Notes under the pieces: generated by a model
Told to the model about the DNA's origin: nothing
The model's input: only the letters and a program-made list of their open reading frames with translations
The model's database searches: none
Assembly (NCBI GenBank): GCA_000507305.1
Contig: DF239287.1
Coordinates: 1,912-65,911 of the forward strand
Length of the DNA stretch: 64,000 nt
DNA from: Breviolum minutum Mf 1.05b.01
Taxonomy: Eukaryota > Sar > Dinophyceae > Suessiales > Symbiodiniaceae
Reading direction: 5' to 3'
Position numbers and translations under genes: made by a program
Shown here: positions 53,347 to 63,831 of the stretch, piece by piece
How positions within the stretch are numbered: the first letter of the stretch is position 1
How the letters are laid out: the number at the start of each line of letters is the position of its first letter

Positions 53347-54496
53347 TCATCTATATTTTGATCATTTCTATTCATTCATCGTTTCAAGAGTTTCATCCTA
53401 GACTCTCTGATCCCCATCCCATCCATTTCATCCGATTATTTATCATTATTCCTTTTTATTTACTATTATTCATCATTATTGTTTATTCAGCATGTGTAAT
53501 TATTATATATTCATTATTATTGTTATGAGAATATATGTACATAATATACATATGTCCTGTACATAATTACGGACACACACACATATAGTCCAACAAAACT
53601 GTTGCTGTTGGGGTACTTCGCCGACCGAAAGAACCACACGTAGCTGCCCCTCAACCAGCAGAACCTCCTTTCCGTTTTCCAACTTTTAGTTGGTTCGTAG
53701 GGATTCCCATTTCCTACATTCAGATACCCTTTTTTAAAACGACGAACAAAATTGTAGTATTTTTACGGCCCCCCCAAAATCAGCAGAGTCATCATTACCG
53801 AGTTGGCATCCTGGGATGGCCAGCCTTGGGGGTTTTTTGAGACATCAAAAAATCCCAGGTTTCTGGCTGTGTTGGCTACGTTGCAGCTCAACGAGGTTGG
53901 CTTGCACTAGCCCTTCAACCGAAGAATTTTACCAAAAAAATTAGGGACGCCGGGCGAGAAGCACTGTGCAATTTTTTCACCGGAAAATTGGAGCAAATCT
54001 TGCAAGTCTTAAAGTGTGTTCCTTTCATACGATGCCAGTTACTAGTCAAATCATCATTCATAATCTATGTATACTGTATTTTTATTTTGGGGCCCTCATT
54101 GATCTCAATCTTGACCACTGTTAGTGGGACAGGGATGCGCCACTGATTGGTGAGTATATTTTCAATGGAAAGTCTGTGTAACTAAAGTGTCTCTTTAGAT
54201 AGAGGACATGGAAATGACATGGGAGGGAAGAAGATGGACTTCTTTGATTCAAGGGTGGAGTAAACCAAATTTATCGTCATGAAACAAGTGGAGGTTGGAG
54301 TTGATACAGGTAGTTGGAGGCACATTTGTGGATGTCTCTATCTCATCCTCTGCTTAGCAGCTTTTTTATGGCAGGGAGTTCCCTGCCCTTCCAGCAGCAT
54401 TACTGTGGTGGTTGGCAATGTCCAAGTGCCACAGCTGCACAAAAATCATGATGCACGGTGGAAATCCACGGTTTGAAGGGGAAACTTCAGGAGCCT

Positions 54497-54592
54497 GGTG
54501 ATTCAAAGTGACCTTTTTGGGATGGTTAAGTGACCATTTGGAAAGGTTAAGTGACCTCCAACTAGGGAATCAAAAGGTCACTTTGAATCACC
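54497..54592. repeat. Perfect-arm hairpin element
   Basis: 21-base arms (54497-54517 and 54572-54592), GGTGATTCAAAGTGACC plus TTTT and its exact reverse complement, around a core with two AGGTTAAGTGACC-like words. Non-coding, MITE-like. Confidence 0.8.
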
Positions 54593-54759
54593 TGGAGGGT
54601 GTTTTATGAACTTTCTCTTCTTTTATCACTTTTTCTCACCCCCCCAAAAAAAAGCCAAGTGATCTGTATTGTATTTCTCTTACCTTATGGAGTTCGCCAA
54701 TTCGGCGGTGCTTTGCGCCTACCTCGGCCCTCCTTTTCGTTGAGACTGTGACTCGCGAT

Positions 54760-55225
54760 AGGTTCAAAACAATATACTGTATACATATTATATTGCAATA
54801 AATTTTGTATTGTTCATTATATCTTGTGTTTGATTTTATGATCACATATTTGAGTTAGATATCATACGTACAGTCAGATAAATTGTATGTGATTGTTTAC
54901 GATCAAAATATTGTTCAATTATGTAGATATTATCCAGAATATTTTTTTTTTCAAAATATTACACTAAGCATTATTTCAAATACCATTCTTTAATCATTAT
55001 TGTTCATTATTGTTTATCGTTTATTATTTGTTATCTATCATTTATTGTTTATTAGCTATTATTCATTATTCTGCTTATTTTTTGTGTGATTTTAAACGCC
55101 ATTACTATTTTTTGATACTATTAAACATAAATAAGACATACAATTCGTTTAATAAAAATCAATTTATATCGAATATTTTCGATCTTTCCAATAAAGATCA
55201 TAGATTTTCAAGGTACCTGACTGTT
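54760..55225. other. AT-rich island
   Basis: Strongly AT-rich stretch of TTATTATT-like words with no conserved coding frame. No organellar gene fragment was recognised. Confidence 0.6.
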
Positions 55226-55337
55226 TTTTTATGAATACCCTGACTGATTTGTCGCTTTCCCGCTCCTCTGGGCCGAAGAGTTGGGGGATCACTTTTGTGG
55301 CGATTTCGAGACTCCCAAACTGGAATGGAAAGCCAAA

Positions 55338-55462
55338 ATTTCCCTGGAAAATGAACGGCTGGGTTCCCCCAAAATGATGGGGGCCTTTGGTTGGAAGATG
55401 ATTTTCCGGATTTCTAGTTGGGTGAATTTTTAGGGTCCAGCCGTTAATTTTTCCGGGATGTC
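55338..55462. repeat. Inverted-repeat element, family 3
   Basis: Left TCCCTGGAAAATGAACGGC and right GCCGTTAATTTTTCCGGGA are imperfect reverse complements; the core has GGTTGGAAGATGATTTTCC. Confidence 0.7.
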
Positions 55463-55613
55463 AACCTGCTTCTTCCGGGGAATTTTGTTTTGACCCAACT
55501 GGGGGTTTACGGTTTACCTGAAGTTGCATGTCTTCCAAGCTGTTTTGTGATGGATTTGGGGGAAGTATTTTGTATAAATTGACCAGAAGTCATGGACACT
55601 ACGTTTGTTACAA

Positions 55614-55710
55614 TAACCCTCCAGGGAACTAACATATCCCACCTTTGGGAAAAGGAGAATCATCTTCAAAAGTGCATTTTTGGAGAGGACATGTTAGTTC
55701 CCAGGAGGCA
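55614..55710. repeat. Inverted-repeat element, family 1 variant
   Basis: TAACCCTCCAGGGAACTAAC and right end ATGTTAGTTCCCAGGAGG, core GGAGAATCATCTTC. Closest to the copies at 33632 and 35639. Confidence 0.7.
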
Positions 55711-57168
55711 GGAGTAGGGCCTGAGAGGACCTTTGTAAGTTGTTCCCCTGTGAGCCCAGGTCCCTGTGAGCATTCCAGAGCTGCAAGAAGCAGAGCTGTT
55801 TGAGTTGCAATGCGACGAATTGCTGGAGGGCTATGTTTCTTTGTCGACAAACAGGGCTGCGGGGGTTGTGATTCACGGCTTCGGATGTTTGTCAGGAACT
55901 GCTTCTAATGGTTAAAGAAACACACAAAGTCCTAGAACAGGATGGTCATGGATCAAGATGGACTTTTGCAGTAGCAATTTTTTCATCGCACAAGGGAATT
56001 TTACACAAAAACAACGACAAGGCATATATATATATATAATAGATAATCTTCAGTTGCCATCATTTCCAACTCATTTTTTCCTTTCCAGCTTCTATCCACG
56101 GCTCCTCTTCACCCTTCAACTTCTCCTGACCTCTGGGCGCCCTCAGGAAGGCCTGCTGCGTGTCAGCTGCCTGGCGTATGTACGTCAGGTACGCAGCAGC
56201 TGTGTGGAGCGGAGTTGTACCATGGGCCAAGTGGCCCCAGCCAGGCCAGTGAAGGGTTGGTTCTGGTGGTTTTTAGGGAAAAACATGTGGTCCTTGTTCC
56301 CCATCCACCCCCCCAAAAAGAAGAAGGTAGGTGGTTGAAAACATGGTTCTTAAAAAAAAATGGAACCGAAATACATGGAAAATGGCTGCTGAATCCTTAA
56401 GCATTGAGGATTCGTTTCTTTTTTTTCTAATTCCGTACATTTAAAAGTGGCTTTAAACACAAAACCCATCGAATGAGACTCTTCCGGATTAAAAGAACCA
56501 ACGATTTTTGTCGTTTTCTATGATCCACTAGGATAGATCCAAATAAGGTGTTTCGTTTTTATCAGGTGCAGGTCCACTTTGGAAGGGTTTTCATACTCTT
56601 CCCAATGCATCCTTTTTTTCTCTCTCCCGACAAAAATGGTTCCTTCACTGACGGACCCGAAATAAATGCAAGGTTGGGCGATAGTGCTGAACTATTGCCT
56701 GCTGTCACTCGAGGTTTGGCGGAAAAACATCCTGCTCTGACGGGTGGTTTTTTTTCTGGGTGGAAATGTCATGCAGGTTTGTCCGGACCCGCAGAAACAT
56801 GAAGATTTGTGTTAGAGATATTGAAGGAAGGAGGATCTCACAATAGTTTGTTTCGTACATATTTACATGCCAAGATGCTTCTTTGTGACCTCTTGATTCT
56901 GTGCAATGAACGTGACTTGGCCATGAAAAGACCACTTATGGCTCCCCACAATCCTATCCCAATCAAAAACGAAAGACATCGAAAGACATACTTGCTTGTG
57001 AACCTTTTAAAGACCTTTTCGCACAGAGACATGCTGACGGAAATAAATAGACCTTCACATCAAATTTCTAGAGCCTACAACCTCTGCCACTTCTCACAAT
57101 GATTTTTTGGTTCCTTGTTCTAAAGCTCGACCTTTTGAAGACGTGGAAGAAACAGCCTGCAACAGAAG

Positions 57169-57295
57169 GTGGAATGTTTCGATAGCCCAACATGTCCTGC
57201 AATTTCAGATCCATTGCAGGACTGGCTCATGATAAGCAAGAAGCAATACCCTGCAGGACATTTTGGATGTGGAGTCTCAGTGGCATCTCCACGAG
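57169..57295 (+). CDS. Possible kelch-gene exon
   Basis: After GAAG|G reads VECFDSPTCPAISDPLQDWL, MISKKQYPAGHFGCGVSVA and SPR without a stop and ends at G|GTGAAG. The pattern vE.fD, a W about 15 residues on, then M and a hydrophobic strand resembles one blade of a kelch propeller. Not continuous with the certain kelch exons 3 kb downstream. Confidence 0.4.
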
Positions 57296-60271
57296 GTGAA
57301 GGGATTGAAATCGTAAGAGAAATGGAACTTCCAACATGACCTGTGACTTGAGGTGAAGGCCCGGGCATCCTATAGTCTTCTATTGGTTGGCAATAAAAAT
57401 AAATCCTCGTTTCAAGGCAGCTTCCTAAGAGATGCGGGTCATAAGTAACTCGTCATCCCTGTAAAGCCACTTGGGATGGGTATCATCGGGGAAGCCCGGC
57501 CTTGGAGGACCTTGAAAGATGGTTATCACGGCTATGTGATCTTGAGGTGGGAGCTGTCAATGAACACAGGCTCCAAAGTCACTGAAAGGCCCTATGGCCC
57601 ACACATCTTCAAAGTCGAACATGAACCAGAACCATTTATATAGTTGTATATTCATGGTTACCGGTCAGGTTTTCTTCTTAAATCCTGAAATTTTCATGGC
57701 TTGCGTCAATTTAAACTCCACAAAATGCCCTAATTTGGTGGCTCTTGACATGGCGACCCTTGTGCTGTGGTCAGGTGCTGGCTGGGAAGACTAAGTGCTG
57801 ATGCAGCCAGCTGTCATGTGCCGGTGGAAGGCCGGAAAATTCCGAAAATGCCCGGGTCGGTGACCCTGTCTTTGCCGCACAAGTGGCGTATGAATGGAGA
57901 TGTCAACATGCTATTTTGCTGGTGGTGCCTTTAAAAAAAGGGTTGAGAGATGGATGTTGCAGGTTGAGAGATGGATTTTGTATGAATTTCTTTGGGAACC
58001 TTTTACCCCTCACATCCCATGAAAAAAAGACCTGCATACATACCGATCCTGCAGGCGCACGGCAAGCCTATCGCCTCGTTAGTGGAGAGTTTTTACCAGG
58101 CCTGGGACCTGGGCAGGCAGGCTGGAAATGGGGGGTCATCCCCCTTGGTTTTTTTAGTTTGGATTTTGAGTGTCATGGACCCATGGATAAGATGTATACA
58201 ACAACAACAACAAAGCCTGTGGGGTTGGGGTTCAACCCCCATTTTTTTCCGGTGGATGAAATATAACTCATCATAAAAGTGGGATGTGGCCCAAGTTCCT
58301 TATCCAAAAAAAAAACTTACCGAGTGAGGAGAGGATTGAGGCACCATGAACTCCTGTATGTCGAATGTTTGTTCAAACAGAAAAATTGATTTTGGTGTAA
58401 TCATCCATTCTAGGCAACTTATGGTGACTGACCTTCATGATGCCATCCCCAAAAAGGTCACCCGGACCCTCTGAGGCACATGGCGAGTTTTTGAGCTCTC
58501 ATTCTACAGCAACCCTGATTGTGAAACAGGCATGGCCCAACAAAAAAACACCTGATGGTTGGGATGAAGTCAATGGAAGGAATTTGTTGTATGATGTGTG
58601 GCATGGGTTTGAACCACCTCGAAGGTGAGATGGTGTTTGCGAAAACGACATGGGTCGTTTTCGCAAATTCTCTCTCAAAACAGATGGGAGGGAAATTTAA
58701 TCAGCTTTCCCAGCATAGTTTACTCAGATGTAGCACTTTGAAAGTGGAAGTGCCATGTGAGTATCCATAGGCTGTATGGTATGTATATACATATATATAT
58801 ATATATCACGGGAAAACAATTTTGGCCATAGGGGGCAACGTTGAAGGAAACATATCAAGAACTTTCTTTACAGCTTGTTTTTTGGCCAAACGACTCACGC
58901 AAAAATTACGATGAAAGCGGAACCTTAAGAGCCACTTTTTCTTGACAGAAGGCTGGAAAACACCGTAGTGAAAGGATCGATGGTGCAACGCCACTCCCAA
59001 GTTCGGTGGTTTAGTTGTAAGGGGCCAATCATGAACCAAGACTAATGGGAGTGGCGATCGCCATCGATCCCAAGGCCACGTGGTATAGAAACCAACCGAT
59101 CCCAAGGCCAATTGACTGGCGATCTCTATGGCTCCTCTGAGCTGGCACCGCAGCACCGTGTGGCGTTGAGCGCCGATGGGAATCGGTCTACGTTGGGGGG
59201 CCCAAAGGATTTGAAGGAAGGCTGTCAGGGATGGGGATGGCGGGGATGGTAGAAGGGACAAACGTTTTTTTTTTTTTTTGGGTTGGCGACTTGACAATAT
59301 GGGAAGTTGGGAAGTTGGGTGACTCTTTTTTTGGGGGTGGGTTGGGAAGATTTTTTGAATTGATCTATTTTTGGGCTTGGTAATGTGGATACTTCGCCCG
59401 TTGAAAACCTGCTGTGGCTCAAACCAGCGCTTGGTAGCCCAAAAAAGCAGACGTTGGCCCATGGCGGTGGCCAAGAGGCTTGTGAGTGATGAGTGTGCTG
59501 GTCGAGCCGGGCTGACTAGCAGCGTTTGCCACGGACAGGTGTGGATGGGCAGGGGTAGTTCCTCGCCCGGGGTGGGGGTTGATGCCATGTGCAGAAAAGT
59601 AGGCTGAAGAGTTCTTTCTTTGGGGTTGCCTCCCGGTAGTTGAGATGACTGGGTGAGACTGGGTGTATTGTTTGGAAGGCAAGGCTGAATGGGCTTTCGC
59701 CGATTTGCTGCTTTGAGATTTTTTTGCTTTGCTTGGGCGATCTTGGGCGAGACCAAAGGGTGGGATGGCAGGAGTGGGTAATGCCAAAATGGCCACGGCC
59801 CGTGCGAGGCCTTTGTCTTCGGTGGCCATGATGGTCAGAAACCCTTGAAGACAGTACAGAGTTTTACACCTTCCGAGGACGAAAGGGGGACATCCTCACA
59901 GCCTGCACGGGTTTCTGTGAGAATCATCAGAGCCCTTCAAAGTTGGGATCAAGGGCTGATTTCCTGACTAAATTACTAGATAGGCAACTAGTTTGGAGGC
60001 ATCCTCACAAGGTTGATCCGGATTTCCAACAAAAGACATTGGGCCAAAACGGTTTGGGCGACTGTTGATGTCAGCAGGTTGAGCCACTTTTGTCCTACCA
60101 GCTGCAGAAAATAGTCACCAGAATCCACCTTTCCAAGCCAACCACTTGATGTTTTATCCTGATTTCTCCATCCCCAACGCGTCATCATGGGATTTTTTGG
60201 TCCATTGTTACGTAGTTTTGCACCAAAAAAGGGAAACCTGCCGGGAAACCAACGCGGAAAGTTTTCTGAAG
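57296..60271 (+). other. Probable intron(s) with possible exons
   Basis: Two further exon-like pieces: about 58053-58118 (AHGKPIASLVESFYQAWDLG) and about 58530-58626 (DGWDEVNGRNLLYDVWHGFE, followed by GTGAGA), the latter again kelch-like in spacing. A 316-codon minus-strand frame at 58806-59756 has no recognised domain and runs through low-complexity stretches. Confidence 0.3.
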
Positions 60272-60349
60272 GATCCGGAGAAGGGAGAATGGAAGGAGGT
60301 GCCAGATATGTTGGCACGACGTACCTATGCCAGTGCCTGTGAACTTGAG
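60272..60349 (+). CDS. Kelch gene exon K1
   Basis: DPEKGEWKEVPDMLARRTYA and SACELE: the W..VP.M...R.Y..AC half of a kelch repeat. 26 codons; GT donor (GAG|GTACAG). Confidence 0.85.
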
Positions 60350-61042
60350 GTACAGTTGGGATGTGTTGGAAGGTGTGGTGTTGGGTTGGACTTTTGCAGA
60401 GATTGAAGGGGTCAAGGTATACTTGAAAATTCCCATGGGAAATTGTCGCCAAGAAGAAGAAGAGCTATCACCAGGTTCAAAACAAAGACCACATTTGAGG
60501 TTTTGTCCATTTTTGGTTGGTTTTGACGATGAGTTGGCCTGGAAGCAGTTTTAAAAGCATGGATTTTGGCAGGCCTAGGAGGGGGGAGTTTACGGCTGCT
60601 CCGAAAAACCTCTGGCCAAATGTTTCTGCCGTGCAGCCAGTTGGGGTTGGCTGCAATTCCACACAAAAAAAAGGTTGCCAACTACAGCTTTTTTTGGGGT
60701 TGAAGCCCGAAAAAGACCAGAAAACTTCCCGAAAAAAACGCACCTTCAAAACGCATCTATGACCAATATCTTTTTGGTGGATTCCTTTGGTACCCTTGTA
60801 CCCTAATGATATCTAATAAATATGAACTGCACTGCACCTATTCATGGCTTCCATCTTTGCAAAATTTCGGTGTATTCAGGGAAAGATCTATGTGGTGGGT
60901 GGCAGTGCTGATGGTCGCACGCTGAACACCTTCGAGGTGCGGCGGGAGTGAAGGTGAACTTCAAGTGGGTGATTGGAGGTAAACGTTGGGGGATGATGAC
61001 TGACTTCATGATGAAATGATGATGATGATGATGATGATGATA

Positions 61043-61075
<33 letters not shown>

Positions 61076-62936
61076 GTGATAATGATGGAATGATGACGAG
61101 AGAAAGCATTCAAGTCTGGGTTGATTTCTTGTGTTGGATGAATGGCTAGATTATGGTCATCTGGTAAGTGTTGTATTTGGTATGCGTCGCCTTAATTGAC
61201 ATTTGTCCTTGGCATAGTGCGAGGCCACCCTGGTTTTAAGATAGTTTTAGTCCCAGCAAATTGTGGTTAATCCCTCTGCTGTCCTACTTATAAATAGTTG
61301 TCTTTCAAAAAGAAAGGGCTCTCTCAGAGATGAAGTTTCTCAACTCACCATCCATCCAACAATTTCGAAATAAGCGTCACCGACGTTCTCGGAAAAAAAA
61401 CACTCCCGGCTAAGCCGGCTAAAAGCGAGGTGTGGGACCCCATCAAAGCTCACTGGGACCAGTGGTTCGCCAAGCCACCGATGAACACGAAACGCACCAT
61501 GCATGCTGCTGCTGTGGCAGAAGGCCAACGGTGGGAGAAGGATGGCTGCAGTGCACCCAACCAGGTTTTTCTCGTTCACTAGCGGATATGATGTTAGTGA
61601 ATCACATAGCGATCAACCCCATAGGCTTCTCATGGCTGTGGCTTGGGGAATTTTCAGTTGAACTTACTGAACTTCACCAACTTTCACCCGAGGTCGCCTC
61701 TATGTGGCGGGTGGCTTTGATGGTATTCGGGACCTGGCTTCCGCGGAGGTCTATGATCCCAGGTGCGGGGCGAAACTGCCGGTTTTCGGCGTTTTTGGCG
61801 AAACCAAAGGTGTTTTTCCGCCGACAAAAAGGGGAGAATCGATATAGCAATCTGACAAAACCTCCTATAACTTGGTGAGAAAACATGGGTGATGAGTTGG
61901 CAATTCGCCGAAACAAACCCACCTTGTAAAGGTCTCCAGATATATTCATTTGCATTTCCTTTGAGGCACCACGTGCAATGGGGTGTAACTATACCTTAGC
62001 ATTTTCTCCTTTCAGCATCCCGACGATGAAGATATTGAAAAAAAACATGTGAAGAATGTCGATCCACCCATGTAAGATCCAGAGGAGTAGCCTTCGATAC
62101 CATGCTTCGTTGATATTGGAAGTTAAGGTTTTCTGAAGGATGGTAAGTTTTCCCACCCTTTAAAGCACTCACAGTATCCATTTAAGATTAGGGTTGTGAA
62201 CCGCTGTTCCAGAACATTCGGGTTTGTTGCTTGTTGCTTTTCCTACCTGTCAGGGGCAATACATGGAGTGGCAGTATGGATGCAATGAGTGTGCCACGCT
62301 CCTATCATGTCATGGTCTCCAGTGGTGGAAGCGTTTATGCAATTGGAGGCGCAACGGCAGTCGTCCCCGATTTTTTTGGGGCGCTTTTTTCACCTCTTTT
62401 TTTGAAGCAAAAGTGCTTGAAGACACTTCCGGTTGTGTTGGAATTGAAGATGTGATGATTTTTTGTACATGGTCGTGCTATCTTTTGGATATTCCTATCC
62501 GTTCATATGATTTATACTCCTTGAAACGGCCGAATTTTTGATATATGCTGATCCCACCTCCATGTTCGTTAACAGAGGGTAATATTCATTCTGAAATACC
62601 TTTAAGAGTATGGAATGGTATCATCTCCAAAGAGGAAACGATCTCAAAATTGAACACATATGGCTGTTCCAGGATGGTTTACGCCCCCTGAAATAAAAGG
62701 AGATCCGTATCCAAACCATGATTTTTTTGGGTTCATGTTAGGTTTCGGGGGTGCGGGATGGAATACATTAATAGCTTCAACAGTCAGCAGGATTGTTCAA
62801 CCACTTTTAGTTGGTAGTGGGAAATTCCGAATCATCTCCCTTCATGAAACGGTACAGGTCAGGAACGCCAAGTGAAGGACGAAAGTCGAACACGGGCACA
62901 TTGCAGCGTAGAAGCCTTTGATCTCTACAGTGAGAG
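60272..62936 (+). CDS. Kelch-repeat protein gene, six clear exons (partial)
   Basis: Kelch repeats form beta-propellers that bind partners; many serve as ubiquitin-ligase adaptors or cytoskeletal scaffolds. Six exons join in phase to give three successive repeats with the W...M..R and (I/L/V)Y...GG signatures. Each repeat is cut by one or two introns, often just before the G-x-(I/L)-Y strand or before the W segment. No BTB or F-box domain was seen, so the class is unknown. The 5' end lies upstream and the 3' end probably beyond the window, since exon 6 ends in the middle of a repeat with a GT donor. Confidence 0.88.
60880..60936 (+). CDS. Kelch gene exon K2
   Basis: GKIYVVGGSADGRTLNTFE: the GG strand of the repeat begun in K1, ending at the start of the next blade. 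19 codons; GT donor (GAG|GTGCGG). Confidence 0.9.
61012..61085 (+). repeat. GAT microsatellite in kelch-gene intron
   Basis: About 20 GAT units with AAT and GGT interruptions. Confidence 0.9.
61430..61523 (+). CDS. Kelch gene exon K3
   Basis: VWDPIKAHWDQWFAKPPMNT and KRTMHAAAVAE: second repeat. Ends one base into Gly with a GC donor (G|GCCAAC). Confidence 0.9.
61693..61762 (+). CDS. Kelch gene exon K4
   Basis: RLYVAGGFDGIRDLASAEVY and DP, completing the second repeat. Enters with two bases of Gly and leaves with two of Arg; GT donor. Confidence 0.93.
62254..62362 (+). CDS. Kelch gene exon K5
   Basis: GNTWSGSMDAMSVPRSYHVM and VSSGGSVYAIGGATAV: third repeat, here not split before its GG strand. 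GT donor (GTC|GTCCCC). Confidence 0.93.
62878..62936 (+). CDS. Kelch gene exon K6
   Basis: DESRTRAHCSVEAFDLYSE plus two bases of Arg; the vE.fD....(R)W pattern opens a further repeat. AG|G acceptor; donor GTGGGG. Later exons were not found before the window ends. Confidence 0.75.
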
Positions 62937-63311
62937 GTGGGGTTTTACCGCAGGTCTTTGTGGCCACTTCGATGGTTGAATGGAAATGAATTTTGGATCC
63001 TTTGATAGGAAGAGGAGGGGAATCCTTTCATTAAAAAACAACCCATGTAATGTGCCTATGATGTGTGTTCCCCCCTGCAAAAATTAAGATGGAATCCCAA
63101 AATTGGTGGTTTGGGTCGATGTTTTTTTCTTTTTCAAGGAGGTATTTTCAGGCTTCAAAATTCAAAATGTTAGTTTTCCAGAGTGTACCCAGATTTGATG
63201 TGGAGTTTTCAGAGCATGGCTCCTTTGTAGAGATGAGAGATGGGGAGCACTGGGGTGTGTGTGATTTGTTGATGGCGAAAAACCGGATGGTGAGAAAACT
63301 TTCCATATAAT
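62937..63311. other. No exon recognised
   Basis: Presumed intron of the kelch gene. A frame at 63065-63310 (plus) is not kelch-like. Confidence 0.35.
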
Positions 63312-63831
63312 TACCCTCCCTGAAAGCTAACATATCCCCTGAAAAATGATGGTTTCCCAAAAGGAAAGTAGTCTTCCAACCATCCATTTTCAGGTGCTAT
63401 GTTACTTGAAAGTTATGGAGTCAAACCTATCCCATATCATTCATATGTATAGACCCTTTCTGAGTGGTTGTTCATTTGATGTAATTACTCATTTTTGGCT
63501 CAAGTNACCAGGCATGCCGGGATTCGTAAAAGATCCCTTTCATCCTTGCCTGGAATGTAGAGCTGTGAGATTTTGAGCATCAAGTTCACCGTAAGGCGCC
63601 ACGAGTGAAACTTTTTGCTGGATCATTTGAACAACCTGTACAGTTCACGGTCAGGGGGGACTTGAAAGTTATGGAGTCAAACCTATCCCATATCATTCAT
63701 ATGTATAGACCCTTTCTGAGTGGTTGTTCATTTGATGTAATTACTCATTTTTGGCTCAAGTAAAAAGAGCGTGTATCATTTTGCATTTTGGGCTTTTAAC
63801 CAAAATTAGTATGTTAGTTTCAGGGAGGGTA
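63312..63831. repeat. Inverted-repeat element, family 1, interrupted by an insertion
   Basis: Left end TACCCTCCCTGAAAGCTAAC (63312), core AAAAGGAAAGTAGTCTTCC and CCATCCATTTTCAGG. It is broken at 63404, and its complete right arm TATGTTAGTTTCAGGGAGGG resumes at 63810. Confidence 0.8.
63405..63809. mobile_element. 405-bp insertion with 7-bp duplication
   Basis: TATGTTA precedes it (63398-63404) and is repeated right after it (63810-63816). The insert begins CTTGAAAGTTATGG and holds a 101-bp direct repeat (63405-63505 and 63661-63761). No coding region. An assembly artefact is possible because an N lies at 63506, directly after the first copy. Confidence 0.6.

Larger units (their letters stand above)
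52505..57168 (+). other. Intergenic or intronic; scattered exon-like pieces
   Basis: Possible plus-strand exons with AG|G acceptors: about 53163-53211 (VRELLEGSCWLGRSF, then GTAAGG donor), about 55760-55860 (VPVSIPELQEAELFELQCDE) and about 56151-56192 (EGLLRVSCLAYVRQ). They might be 5' exons of the kelch gene or of another gene. I recognise no domain. The remainder is repeats and AT-rich DNA. Confidence 0.3.

Noticed and set aside
54760-55225. Nuclear copy of organellar DNA
   Set aside because: AT-rich, but no cox, cob, ribosomal RNA or minicircle-type sequence recognised.
58806-59756. 316-codon minus-strand protein
   Set aside because: No domain, biased composition, and it opposes the strand of the surrounding kelch-like pieces.
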